From: Portibacter lacus
Lineage (GTDB): Bacteria; Bacteroidota; Bacteroidia; Chitinophagales; Saprospiraceae
Reading direction: 5' to 3'
Length of the DNA: 64,000 bases
NCBI RefSeq assembly: GCF_021533215.1
Contig: NZ_JAJNKA010000004.1
Coordinates: forward strand, 186,001-250,000
This document shows, piece after piece, positions 37,232 through 46,669 of the stretch (the first letter of the stretch is position 1; each line of letters begins with the position of its first letter). The translations under genes and the position numbers were made by a program. The notes beneath the pieces were generated by a model. That model made no database searches and was not told the origin of the DNA. It saw only the letters and a program-made list of their open reading frames with translations.

Positions 37232-40201
37232 TTAAAAATTAGCACTAACTCCTATTAAAATGGTTCTCGGTCTTGGATAAACACTATTGTCTATTCCATT
37301 TCCTATTTCTGGATCCAATCCTTCATATTTAGTTACGACTAAAGGATTCTGTATGGTTGCGTAAAGCCTCACATTATGTCCTAACAACTCAGAAAAGTTG
37401 TATCCTGCAGTAATATGATCCAATCTAAAAAATGAAGCATCTACCACGTAATGATCACTGAAGGTTACATTCGACTGACTAACAATATTATTATCAATTG
37501 CCGCTTGGTGAATATTCCATATCGTATTATTAGAGTTATATAAACGATCATAATACCCCATATCCGTCGCCACATTATTATATACATAATTGCCAATGTT
37601 AGCTCTTCCTGCAAATGAGAAATCAAAGTCTCCAATGCTCAAATTACTTGTCAGTCCGATAGAGTAATCAGGTGTAGGGTTCTTGAATCGGTACTTGTCT
37701 TGTTCATTGACCATTCCGTCATTATTTCTATCTACAAATTCGCCTTCTATTATATTCCCTCCTTCATCATATTTCTGTTCAAATACATAAAAAGAACTTG
37801 GCGCAAAACCTACACTATGAATCTGAATATTAGAACCTACACCACCAGAAATTCCTCCTGTTAAAATACCTATGTAAGATGGATCTTCAGTTGCGGTCAA
37901 CTTGGTAATTTCATTTCGATTTAAAGCTAAATTAGCCGATAAATCCCATGTGATATTTTTGGTTAAAACAGGAGTTGTGTTCAATGCAAATTCAATTCCT
38001 CTATTTTGCATGTTTCCTACATTCGTTGTGATAAAATTCGTAAGATTGGTTCCTGCTGGAACTGGAATTCTATTCAATAAATCTTTAGTATCTCGTTGGT
38101 ATACATCTACACTACCAGAAACTCTATCTCTGATAATCGAATAATCTATTCCAATATTATAAGTCGTTGTCTCTTCCCATCTAATATTGCCATCATAACC
38201 ATTAGGTCTTAATGTACTAATAAATTCATTTCCAAACTGATAAGCTGCATTGCTCAGACCAGTTTGGTATCTTGCTAGGTAAGCATAATAATCACCAATT
38301 TCTTGTTGACCAGTTACACCCCAGCCTAGTCGTAGTTTAACATTATTAAACTTATTATTATCATTATCTATCACCTTTACCGCTAAAGCGGCAGCAGGAA
38401 AGATCCCCCATCTATTCTCAGGAGCGAATCTAGATGTTCCGTCTCTTCTGAGTGTTCCTGTTAATAATATGCGATCGTTATAATTATAATTAACTCGACC
38501 AAATAGTGATAATAAAAAGAATTCCGCTGGATCACTTCCAGTTTGGGTTTCAGAAGGCGTTCCTGCTACGTTAGAACTTGTAAAGGTATTGTTCACAAAA
38601 AAGTGTTGCCATGAGTAACCACCTAAAACATCAAAAGTGTTCTTCCCGAAAGTTTCCTTGTAATTCAAATAAAACTCAAGTAATGAATTTTCTTTTGTTT
38701 GCTCATATATATTATCTACTCCACCACCATTAATTGCATTGAAAGCAAAAGCTGCTGTTGTTGGAATTTTTACCGAACCAGAACCATTTGAAAAATCATA
38801 ACCTACATTTAAATTTGCTCTCAAAGCTGGAAAGAAAGGTAGTCTGTAATCTGCACTTGCATTCGCAATATATCTTTTCACTGTTGATCGATCATCTCTC
38901 AGTTCAAGTAACGCAACTGGATTCGTCGGTGCAATTGGATTAGGACTGCCATTCACATTAGTCCATGTTGTAAAACCGCCATATGGACTATCAGGATCTC
39001 TTGGCGATCTCGTTGGATCAAATCCAAGTGCTGCTCCAATAGCTCCTCTATCAGCAAAATCATTTTGAGTTAACATCCCTTTAAAATGCAACTTCAGCTG
39101 TAAAGAATTGTTGAGGAGTCCAGGTGATAAATTGATCCCTGCTGTATATCTATTAAAATTATCTGTCTTTAGAATCCCTTGCATGTCGGTATAACCAATA
39201 GAAACTCTATACGGTACAACTCCGATGCCTCCCGAGGCACTAAGATTGTGATCTGTACCAATAGCTTGCCGGTAAATTTCGCTTTGCCAATCTGTACTAG
39301 CATCACCTAATAATCCAAGTGCAGGATGATCTGGTGTAGTTGGATCGCCATCATCATATCTTTCCTGAACTATAGATCGATACTCATCTGCGTTCAAAAC
39401 GTCTACCCGATTAGAAGTATTACCAATTGAAATATTTCCATTATACCCCACTCTTATTTTCTTTCCTAATTCACCTTGTTTGGTCGTAATAATAATTACA
39501 CCTCCTGCTGCTCTATTTCCATAAATGGCTGCTGCTGATGCATCTTTTAATACTGTCATGGATTCGATGTCATTCGGATTAATCACATTTAATGGATTTC
39601 GATTTCCTGAAACCCCTCCATTATCTAATGGAATACCATCTATAACAATTAGCGGATCGTTAGAAGCAGACAGAGAAGATTCTCCTCTTATTCGAATTTT
39701 AGAACCTCCGCCAGGTGATCCGTCAGTTGTAATTGCGACACCGGCAACTTTCCCTGAAAGCAATTGCTGAGGCCCAGTTATGGCACCTTTGTTAAAATCT
39801 TTCGAAGTCACAGATTGAATAGATCCTGTAGCATCTTCTCTCTTCACAGTTCCATATCCTACCACAACCACTTCATCCAGTAATTCCCCAAACGAAAGTA
39901 AAATCGTTCCCATTTCAGAACTAGTTATTACAACTTCTTTATCCGAATAACCAGTATAACTAATTATAACAGCTGATTCATTTTCAGGAACATCTAATGC
40001 AAATTTCCCATCAAAATCAGTTGTCGTACCTATTCCTTGATCCGATTTCGCGATTATAGTTGCGCCTATCAAAGGATCATTACTTTGCTCATCTAAGACG
40101 ATTCCACTGATTAGTTTTTGACTAATCGCAGGTGAAATCACCCAAAGCCCTAACATTAGTGTAGTTACGACGTTAAGCAAATTAAATTTAGTGAAGTTCA
40201 T
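37232..40201 (-). CDS. susC: SusC/RagA-family TonB-linked outer-membrane transporter
   Basis: A 989-residue TonB-dependent transporter that imports glycan fragments with its SusD lid. Order of domains: signal peptide (cleavage after AISQ), carboxypeptidase-regulatory-like domain (GIVLDEQSNDPLIGATIIAKS), plug with VVVGYGTVKREDATGSIQSV and IRIRGESSLSASNDPLIVIDG, then a beta-barrel ending in a Phe (ILIGVSANF). No N-terminal STN domain is present, so signalling through an anti-sigma factor is unlikely. The promoter region is shared with the divergent five-repeat gene and contains a perfect-arm palindrome overlapping the likely -33 element, consistent with repressor control. It is co-transcribed with the SusD-like gene. 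Confidence 0.95.
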   Translation of the reverse strand: MNFTKFNLLNVVTTLMLGLWVISPAISQKLISGIVLDEQSNDPLIGATIIAKSDQGIGTTTDFDGKFALDVPENESAVIISYTGYSDKEVVITSSEMGTILLSFGELLDEVVVVGYGTVKREDATGSIQSVTSKDFNKGAITGPQQLLSGKVAGVAITTDGSPGGGSKIRIRGESSLSASNDPLIVIDGIPLDNGGVSGNRNPLNVINPNDIESMTVLKDASAAAIYGNRAAGGVIIITTKQGELGKKIRVGYNGNISIGNTSNRVDVLNADEYRSIVQERYDDGDPTTPDHPALGLLGDASTDWQSEIYRQAIGTDHNLSASGGIGVVPYRVSIGYTDMQGILKTDNFNRYTAGINLSPGLLNNSLQLKLHFKGMLTQNDFADRGAIGAALGFDPTRSPRDPDSPYGGFTTWTNVNGSPNPIAPTNPVALLELRDDRSTVKRYIANASADYRLPFFPALRANLNVGYDFSNGSGSVKIPTTAAFAFNAINGGGVDNIYEQTKENSLLEFYLNYKETFGKNTFDVLGGYSWQHFFVNNTFTSSNVAGTPSETQTGSDPAEFFLLSLFGRVNYNYNDRILLTGTLRRDGTSRFAPENRWGIFPAAALAVKVIDNDNNKFNNVKLRLGWGVTGQQEIGDYYAYLARYQTGLSNAAYQFGNEFISTLRPNGYDGNIRWEETTTYNIGIDYSIIRDRVSGSVDVYQRDTKDLLNRIPVPAGTNLTNFITTNVGNMQNRGIEFALNTTPVLTKNITWDLSANLALNRNEITKLTATEDPSYIGILTGGISGGVGSNIQIHSVGFAPSSFYVFEQKYDEGGNIIEGEFVDRNNDGMVNEQDKYRFKNPTPDYSIGLTSNLSIGDFDFSFAGRANIGNYVYNNVATDMGYYDRLYNSNNTIWNIHQAAIDNNIVSQSNVTFSDHYVVDASFFRLDHITAGYNFSELLGHNVRLYATIQNPLVVTKYEGLDPEIGNGIDNSVYPRPRTILIGVSANF

Positions 40202-40265
40202 TGAAATTAATTTAATGTTTTTTTAATCAATCTAACGCGAAAATAAAAAACTTTTCCGTACTTTG

Positions 40266-40278
40266 TGTCAAATTGACA
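40266..40278. promoter_or_regulatory. Putative operator palindrome TGTCAAATTGACA
   Basis: A 13-bp palindrome (arms TGTCAA/TTGACA, single central A) in the 117-bp divergent region between susC and the five-repeat CBM gene. On the minus strand its TTTG could be the susC -33 element, 23 bases from a TATTTTCG -7-like box (40245-40238). On the plus strand it directly follows TACTTTG. It differs from the palindrome at 46182-46194 only at two symmetric positions. Confidence 0.6.
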
Positions 40279-40318
40279 TTAAGAACTTAAAAATTAAAAA
40301 ATTTAAACAAAGAATATT

Positions 40319-42088
40319 ATGAAATTACGTTTACTAATGGGCGCTATTTTGTGTGCTTTTTTCTTTACTGCTAATAGCCAGACAATTGGAATTATTGGTA
40401 GTGCCACACCTGGTGGCTGGGATGTAGATACCAATATGGTAAAACACCCAGATAGTGCACATTTATGGACAATGGACATCACATTAATTGATGGTGCTGT
40501 GAAATTCAGAAAAGACGATACATGGGATACGAACTGGGGCTCTTCTGATTTCCCTACTGGAATTGGAACTCAGGGAGGAGATGACATTCCTGTCTTCGCA
40601 GGAACTTATCACATCACATTTGACACGTTATCGGGTGCATACTCATTCGAAGTAGAATCTGTAATAGGTTTAATAGGTGACGCAACAGCTAATGGCTGGG
40701 AATCTGATATCAACATGTATGAAGATACTAATGGTGTATTCTTTGTAAAAGCAGACCTGACGGAAGGGAAAGCAAAATTCAGATTAAACGATGACTGGGC
40801 AGTTGCATGGGGAGGAGATGATTTCCCTATGGGTACAGCTAGCAAAACTGGAGGTGATATTCCTGTAACTAAAGCAGGTACTTATAATATAACTTTTGAT
40901 ACTTTATCGGGTGCTTACAATTTCGAAGAGTTAGTTACATACTCTTCTATAGGTATTCTTGGTGATGCTACTGGCGGTGGCTGGGATTCAGCTACTTACT
41001 TAGTACAAAGTGCAAGTGATCCTAATCTATGGGAAGGTAATATCGAATTAACTGAAGGAGAAATCAAGTTTAGAGCAAATGATGACTGGGATGTCACTTG
41101 GGGATCAGGGACTTTTCCAATGGACACAGCAGTAATGCCTGGTGACAATATTGCGGTAATTCCAGGAAGATACTTGGTAACTTTTAATACCGAATCGGGA
41201 GTTTATAATTTCTTAGAAGTGATCTATTATGAAACAATTGGTTTAATCGGAAGTGCTGCTGACGGATGGGAAGAAGATAGAGATATGACAAGAAGTGAAA
41301 CGGACTCTGCACAATGGACGCTAAGAACTGAGTTACTAAATGGTGAAGCTAAATTTAGAGCAGATAATGATTGGATAGACAGTTGGGGAGGTGGAGATTT
41401 TCCTTCTGGAATAGCTGGATACAATGCAACAAGTGCAAATATTCCAGTTACAGAAGGTGAATACATAATCAATTTTAATACAACCACTAGAACATACGAA
41501 TTCATTGAACTAGTAATTTATGATACAATTGGTATCGTAGGTAGTGCCAATGGAATAGATGATGGTAATAGCGGATGGGATAGCGACATCTTTTTGAATA
41601 AAGATGCAGTAGATGAGCAATTATGGACTTTATCTCCTGTTGACTTAGTAGAAGGAGAGTGTAAATTCAGAGTTAATGCTGACTGGGCCATTAACTGGGG
41701 AGCAGCTGATTTCCCTTCTGGTGTTGGCGTTCAAGATGGAGACAATATTCCTGTACCTGCTGGTACATACTTTGTATCTTTTAGATCTGATGAAGCTTCT
41801 TATAGTTTCCAACCACCATCTTCAGTTCATTCTGAATCATTATTAAATGAGGTGAAAATTTACCCGAATCCTACAGATAACTTTATTAATATCGATATGG
41901 ATTCTGAGTTAATTACTGGAAATGTAAATATTGAAATCATCGATGTGACAGGTAAGAAAGTAATTTCTAAAGTGAGTGCTGCTCAGAAGAGCGTAAGAAT
42001 TGATGTTTCGACATTGGTACCTGGTACTTACTTTGTGAAAATGTACAACAAGACATTCTTGGTAGCTAAGCCTATCAGTGTGAAGTAA
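40319..42088 (+). CDS. T9SS-sorted surface glucan-binding protein of five SusE/F-like repeats
   Basis: A 589-residue protein with a signal peptide (cleavage after ANSQ near residue 21). It is made of five tandem domains of about 95 residues, starting near residues 23, 116, 211, 307 and 404. Each opens with IG-I/L/V-I/L/V-G-x-A and a GWD/E segment, has a central KFR-x-x-x-D/A-W core and an FP-x-G segment, and closes with IPV...GTY-x-I/V-x-F. This is the pattern of SusE/SusF-type starch-binding modules. The last 80 residues are a T9SS sorting domain (VKIYPNPTDNFINID, ending KPISVK). No catalytic domain is seen. It is divergent from susCD and likely replaces the lipoprotein SusE/SusF, capturing alpha-glucan at the surface. 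Confidence 0.88.
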   Translation: MKLRLLMGAILCAFFFTANSQTIGIIGSATPGGWDVDTNMVKHPDSAHLWTMDITLIDGAVKFRKDDTWDTNWGSSDFPTGIGTQGGDDIPVFAGTYHITFDTLSGAYSFEVESVIGLIGDATANGWESDINMYEDTNGVFFVKADLTEGKAKFRLNDDWAVAWGGDDFPMGTASKTGGDIPVTKAGTYNITFDTLSGAYNFEELVTYSSIGILGDATGGGWDSATYLVQSASDPNLWEGNIELTEGEIKFRANDDWDVTWGSGTFPMDTAVMPGDNIAVIPGRYLVTFNTESGVYNFLEVIYYETIGLIGSAADGWEEDRDMTRSETDSAQWTLRTELLNGEAKFRADNDWIDSWGGGDFPSGIAGYNATSANIPVTEGEYIINFNTTTRTYEFIELVIYDTIGIVGSANGIDDGNSGWDSDIFLNKDAVDEQLWTLSPVDLVEGECKFRVNADWAINWGAADFPSGVGVQDGDNIPVPAGTYFVSFRSDEASYSFQPPSSVHSESLLNEVKIYPNPTDNFINIDMDSELITGNVNIEIIDVTGKKVISKVSAAQKSVRIDVSTLVPGTYFVKMYNKTFLVAKPISVK

Positions 42089-42118
42089 ATGTTTTTAAAT
42101 CAACTCTAATAAGTTTAA

Positions 42119-42157
42119 AAGAGGCTGCTTAGCAATTAGGCAGTCTCTTTTTTTTTT
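42119..42157 (+). terminator. Intrinsic terminator after the five-repeat protein
   Basis: Stem AGAGGCTGC (42120-42128) with GCAGTCTCT (42140-42148), one G-T pair, an 11-base loop, then a run of Ts. It lies 31 bases after the stop codon. Confidence 0.8.
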
Positions 42158-42166
42158 GTGATCAAT

Positions 42167-42455
42167 GTTGCTAGGTGATAGAGAAACCAGATGGTCCCAC
42201 ATCCAGCAGCCTGTCCGATTATCATCGGGAGGCTATCAGTGCTACTTGGGTTCTAAATTATACTTCCCCAACAACTTCTTATCTCACTTAAACTCCAACT
42301 CGCATTCAGCTTCGTAGTCCTTGCTTTACAAATTACCCGCCCGCTGGCTTACGAGTCTAAATGTTACAGATGCTAGAGAGCAATCTGATGATCTCACATC
42401 CAGTAGCTTGTCCAATTACCAGCGGAAGGCTATCAATGTTGATAGGTGTCGCAAT
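42167..42455. repeat. Two copies of an ACATCCAG...GGCTATCA element flanking a dispersed repeat
   Basis: The 546-bp gap 42089-42634 has no gene. Two related segments, about 42175-42245 and 42370-42440, share GCTAGR, CACATCCAGYAGCYTGTCC, ATTAYCA and AGGCTATCARTG. Between them (42303-42365) is a copy of the ATTCAGCTTCG...TCTAAATGTT element also found at 34.5-34.9 kb. Similarity was judged by eye. Confidence 0.65.
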
Positions 42456-42634
42456 AAACAATTCCTAAAATTCAGACACATTCTAAATACTTCACATCTC
42501 ATCTTCCCACAAGAGCTAGGCTAGAAGTGTCGCATTAACAAATAATAATTTGACGATCTGACAGCAACTTTAAGCGATGTTAGATCTCTACCGACATCAT
42601 TGATGCCATCACAGAAAACAATAAGATTAAATGC

Positions 42635-45397
42635 TTATTTCACCACAAAACTTCCGCATTCTATACCTTGATCAGTATACACTTTCAGAAAATATATTCC
42701 AGGCAGAAATCCTTCATTTACAATCATTCCTGACTTCCCATGCTCTACCCTTACCAGTCGACCTAAATGATCATACACTTCAACATTATCGACCTTTTTT
42801 CCATTTGTGAAATACAAACGCTGTCCAACGCGAATAGGGTTAGGAAAAACAGTAATCCCAGATATCACATCACTTTCCGAAACGCTCGTACTAAATCCAT
42901 TCGGAGGAGTAATTCTTTCTGATGTGTAAATTCTATATTCTCCGCTTAACAATTCCACTCTATCCTCTACATTTTCAACAATCAATGAATCTCCCGTGAA
43001 GTATTCATACCATACGCCAGTATATTGAAACTTAGGAATAAAGTCCTGTTCTCTATCTCTAAAATTGGCCATCACCAAAGCGTCCATAGCATCATGATTA
43101 AAATGAATGGTTTTCAAATACTGATTCGCATCATTAAAGGTAAAATCACTCGTACTAAATGTAGGATAATTTGTTTTTAAATGGATCAGATCACTCACCA
43201 CATCATTTAATTCTGCCCTATCTTCTTCTTCTAAATACTCCCAAACCACTGGCTTAGGATCCAATCTACAATCTCCTATCGTACCATTCGTACACCAATT
43301 GATCGAATAATCAAAGCCAAGTTCTCCAAATTCCCAAAGCATTTTAGGACCTGGAACCATATAGAATATAGATGACGCTGTTTCTATTCTCTCTAATGCC
43401 CTTTCTAATGAAAAACCACGATCAAGCAATCTAACCATCAACCTTTCTTCATCATGACTTTCCATATATCCAACTGCATGCGGACTATCCCAACCTCTTA
43501 CAGTATAATCCAACCATTCCAAATCAGACTTATTCTCAAGGGCTGCCTCAATAAACTCATGATTCATATTTCCCCATAACATCATCCCATAATTCGCTAA
43601 CTCCAATTCCTCTTCATTGTATGCGAAATGCTCTAGAATGACATAAGCGTCTTCATTTACACTCCATACATAATCTGCATAATCTTTCAATATATTGATT
43701 CTACCAGGATCATACTGCGCCATTAAATCAGCATTCTCTCCTGAATTTAATTGAGTGAATCCTTTTGTCAAATCAAATCTAAATCCATCTATATGAAATT
43801 CCTCCATCCAATATCCCAACGTCTGCTTCACCCAGGTCTTCGTGGCTAAACTTTCATGATTAACATCATATCCAACATTGAAAGGATGCTTAGGAATCAC
43901 ATTCAGCCAAGGATTATCTGCCGACGGTCTAAAATTTGTCGGATCCCAATACAATTGTGCTAAAGGACTTTGACTAAAAACATGATTATACACAACATCT
44001 AAAATGACAGAAATGCCACGCTCATGAGCTGCATTGACAAATTCCTTAAACTGCTTCCTACTTCCATAATACTTATCAAGCGCCATATGGAACGATACAT
44101 TATATCCCCAACTTTGATTCGCTTCGAATTCTGTAATTGGCATTAATTCTATTGCATTAACCCCTAACTTTTCAAAATAATCTAACGTATCAATTAACGA
44201 TTTAAAATTTCGATCATCTAAGAAATCACGCATAAGCATTTCATAGATCACTAAATTCGTCTGCTCAGGTTGCTCATAATCATCAGTATTTGTCCATTCG
44301 AAGGCATCTTTTTCATAATCAAATGCTGTCACAATTCCTTCTGTCTGCCCTTCTGGATAATCAGGTAACTCCGCCATAACATCAGCTGGCACGCCTCCAT
44401 CGTGATTTGGATCTAAGACCACTGTAGAATAAGGATCCGGAATCCGAATACTTCCATCCACTAAATACTGATACATCGTCTGCCCTTCTACAAATTCACT
44501 CTTATTTAATAAAATCCAGAATGTTGCTTCATCAACACTTTTGTTCAGTTGATATGACAAATTTGCATCAAAATTGTTATCTGGAGTTAACAAAAATACA
44601 TACTCCTTCCCTGGTGCGTACAGCTGAAACAAATAGGTGGAATCTGTTGGATAGGAAAAACCAAGTGGCGCCTCAAATGGCAAATCAACCAAACTCGCTT
44701 CCTCTTCTAGAACAATAAAATTGCGCTTAATTTCTATGGTATCGTCTGCATTACTTGCTGTATAAACTAACTTATGAAGACCGATAGCAGGTTCGTGGAT
44801 ATAAAATTGATCCGTCATCGTAGAATCGCCAAAAACCAGTGTTTCATTATCCGTAACAGTCACCCATGCGGAATCATTCAACACAAATTCGATGGCTACA
44901 CTATCATTCGGAAAGTAAATATTGCCATTCGAATTAGGAGAAACTACCGTTAACAACAACCCCGTTTCTGGTGGATAAACTGGTGCGTATATATCTTTTC
45001 CACCTTCATCTCGACCAGTAACACTGCCATCTGTACTTCTGAAAACGAATGACAGCGACTCTACCGTGACATCATCCGAAATCCCATAAAATGTTTCAAT
45101 ATTATAAGCAATAGAATAAATATCATTGCCCTCAGGCGTCATCTTCGTTTTCGGGAATGCAACTCCCCACTCACCCTGAACGTTCTTCCAATCAGTCGGT
45201 CCACTACTCTGATTCGTAATCACACCCGTATGTGCGTATACGTCTCCAGTAAATCCCTCGAGTCCACCATCACCAAGTTTCGCATCGAAATAAACCGTAA
45301 TGTCATCAAATTGTGATGGAAAAGCAGGTTCTGTTCTTACAACTTGCCCGTTAGCGTAAAAGCTAATTAGCAAAAAAAATAGTATTAATTTTTTCAT
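42635..45397 (-). CDS. Secreted GH13 alpha-amylase with T9SS sorting domain
   Basis: A 920-residue multidomain secreted enzyme (signal peptide, cleavage after YANGQ). Residues about 20-340 contain N-terminal beta-sandwich modules, including an early starch-binding-like part and a CBM48-like part just before the catalytic domain. The GH13 barrel (about 345-720) has DVVYNHV (region I), DGFRFDLTKGF (region II, nucleophile near residue 539), ILEHF (region III, Glu near 586) and ESHDEER (region IV, Asp near 648), all intact. The last 80 residues are a T9SS sorting domain (ITVFPNPIRVGQRLYF, ending CGSFVVK). It is the second gene of an operon with the Nudix-type regulator, only two bases downstream of it, so it is probably under that regulator's control. 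Confidence 0.93.
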   Translation of the reverse strand: MKKLILFFLLISFYANGQVVRTEPAFPSQFDDITVYFDAKLGDGGLEGFTGDVYAHTGVITNQSSGPTDWKNVQGEWGVAFPKTKMTPEGNDIYSIAYNIETFYGISDDVTVESLSFVFRSTDGSVTGRDEGGKDIYAPVYPPETGLLLTVVSPNSNGNIYFPNDSVAIEFVLNDSAWVTVTDNETLVFGDSTMTDQFYIHEPAIGLHKLVYTASNADDTIEIKRNFIVLEEEASLVDLPFEAPLGFSYPTDSTYLFQLYAPGKEYVFLLTPDNNFDANLSYQLNKSVDEATFWILLNKSEFVEGQTMYQYLVDGSIRIPDPYSTVVLDPNHDGGVPADVMAELPDYPEGQTEGIVTAFDYEKDAFEWTNTDDYEQPEQTNLVIYEMLMRDFLDDRNFKSLIDTLDYFEKLGVNAIELMPITEFEANQSWGYNVSFHMALDKYYGSRKQFKEFVNAAHERGISVILDVVYNHVFSQSPLAQLYWDPTNFRPSADNPWLNVIPKHPFNVGYDVNHESLATKTWVKQTLGYWMEEFHIDGFRFDLTKGFTQLNSGENADLMAQYDPGRINILKDYADYVWSVNEDAYVILEHFAYNEEELELANYGMMLWGNMNHEFIEAALENKSDLEWLDYTVRGWDSPHAVGYMESHDEERLMVRLLDRGFSLERALERIETASSIFYMVPGPKMLWEFGELGFDYSINWCTNGTIGDCRLDPKPVVWEYLEEEDRAELNDVVSDLIHLKTNYPTFSTSDFTFNDANQYLKTIHFNHDAMDALVMANFRDREQDFIPKFQYTGVWYEYFTGDSLIVENVEDRVELLSGEYRIYTSERITPPNGFSTSVSESDVISGITVFPNPIRVGQRLYFTNGKKVDNVEVYDHLGRLVRVEHGKSGMIVNEGFLPGIYFLKVYTDQGIECGSFVVK

Positions 45398-45399
45398 GT

Positions 45400-46140
45400 T
45401 TATATTTCGAATTTTAAACCATCAGAGCTTTTCTTTTCAAAACTATGCTCATCAAATTTATACAACTTGGCTGGACGATGACTTACTTCTTGCTGACGTT
45501 CTTCTAGGTCTATTAAGATATTCAACGATCGTAATTTTCTTCTGAAATTTCGCTTATCTAATTCTATTCCAAGCACGACCTCATAAAGTGTCTGCAATTG
45601 TTTTAAGCTAAATTTTTTCGGGAGTAATTCGAAGCCGATCGGCTTCTCTCTTAAGCTTTTCCTCAATTGATAAAGACAATTGTCTAAGATTTCTTTATGA
45701 TCAAATGCCATCTCCGTAATCTCGTCTACTGAAACCCACTTCAGGTGTTTGTCTGCTGAATCGGTCAGCTTAGTAAGGCTAATAGGGACTAGCGAATAGA
45801 AAGCAATCGTTATCACTCTTCCAAATGGATGCCGATCAGGTTTACTAAAGCTTTTTACTTCTTCTAGAAAGATATCCTCATTCCCTGTGCAATATTTTAA
45901 AATCCTTTTGGCAGCGCTATCAGCATCTTCATCTTGAGTAATAAAATCACCTAATAATGAAATCATGCCCATGAATGGGTCCATATTACATTCGATCGTA
46001 AGCACTTTAAGATCGTCATTATCATATCCGAAAATCACGCAATCAACCGTAAAAGCCAACTTGAGATCTTCATCTATTGGAGAAAGTGCCAGTACAATGT
46101 TATCACTTCTAGTCATAGGATTGTATATTTGAGTTTTCAA
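45400..46140 (-). CDS. NrtR/AraR-type transcriptional regulator with inactive Nudix domain
   Basis: A 246-residue cytoplasmic regulator with an N-terminal Nudix-fold domain (about residues 28-150) and a C-terminal winged helix (about 165-235; FSLKQLQTLYEVVLGIELDKRNFRRKLRSL, then HRPAKLYKFD). Aligned on the Nudix box, residues 64-86, the catalytic RELxEE is R79-ILKYC, so the metal-binding glutamates are lost, as expected for a ligand-sensing rather than hydrolytic domain. NrtR and the Bacteroides AraR are established examples of this architecture. The amylase gene starts two bases after its stop. A palindrome in its promoter (46181-46195) nearly repeats in the susC/CBM promoter. A malto-oligosaccharide or glucose-type ligand is inferred from context. 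Confidence 0.88.
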   Translation of the reverse strand: MKTQIYNPMTRSDNIVLALSPIDEDLKLAFTVDCVIFGYDNDDLKVLTIECNMDPFMGMISLLGDFITQDEDADSAAKRILKYCTGNEDIFLEEVKSFSKPDRHPFGRVITIAFYSLVPISLTKLTDSADKHLKWVSVDEITEMAFDHKEILDNCLYQLRKSLREKPIGFELLPKKFSLKQLQTLYEVVLGIELDKRNFRRKLRSLNILIDLEERQQEVSHRPAKLYKFDEHSFEKKSSDGLKFEI

Positions 46141-46180
46141 CTAACATTTCAGCTAGAAATTTAGCTAAAAACCGAAGATA

Positions 46181-46195
46181 GTGTTAAATTAACAC
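46181..46195. promoter_or_regulatory. Putative operator palindrome GTGTTAAATTAACAC
   Basis: A 15-bp palindrome with seven-base arms and a central A, between the regulator gene (minus) and rlmH (plus). On the minus strand it sits immediately upstream of a TATCTTCG -7-like box (46180-46173), so bound protein would block initiation. Its core TGTTAAATTAACA differs from 40266-40278 by two symmetric bases. It ends three bases before the rlmH ATG. Confidence 0.6.
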
Positions 46196-46198
46196 ATT

Positions 46199-46669
46199 AT
46201 GAAATTTGAGTATTGGGTTATTGCAAAAACGAAGGAAAAGTACTTTATTTCAGCTGAGGCAGAATTCCTTAAACGCATCAAGCGATATACTAAATTGACC
46301 TACAAAGTATTTAACGATGTGAAAGGACACGGAAATGATCCAGCCGTTATTAAAACGAAGGAAGCAGAAATGATTCTTAGTCAATTAGACCCACAAGACT
46401 ATCTGATCTTATTAGACGAAAGAGGCAAACAGTACACCTCCGTTGAATTTTCTGAAAAAATTAATAGATTTCATATAAGCTCTTATAAAAGGGTCATCTT
46501 TCTGACTGGAGGGGCATATGGTTTTCATCAGTCTGTATATGATCAGTCTAAGGAAATGCTCTCTCTTTCGAAAATGACATTTTCCCATCAGATGATTAGG
46601 ACGTTTTTCTTAGAGCAAATGTACAGAGCTTTTACCATTCTAAATGGAGAAAAATACCATAACGAGTAG
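46199..46669 (+). CDS. rlmH: 23S rRNA (pseudouridine1915-N3)-methyltransferase RlmH
   Basis: A SPOUT-family methyltransferase of 156 residues that methylates pseudouridine 1915 in helix 69 of 23S rRNA. Family landmarks are the K-rich N-terminal strand, LDPQDYLILLDERGKQYTSVEF, IFLTGGAYGFHQSVY with the SAM-binding GG, and the C-terminal knot LSLSKMTFSHQMIRTFFLEQMYRAFTILNGEKYHN, which is nearly invariant. The length is usual. The start lies three bases after the putative operator, and the gene is divergent from the regulator, so its transcription might be affected by it; that is inference. Confidence 0.97.
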   Translation: MKFEYWVIAKTKEKYFISAEAEFLKRIKRYTKLTYKVFNDVKGHGNDPAVIKTKEAEMILSQLDPQDYLILLDERGKQYTSVEFSEKINRFHISSYKRVIFLTGGAYGFHQSVYDQSKEMLSLSKMTFSHQMIRTFFLEQMYRAFTILNGEKYHNE

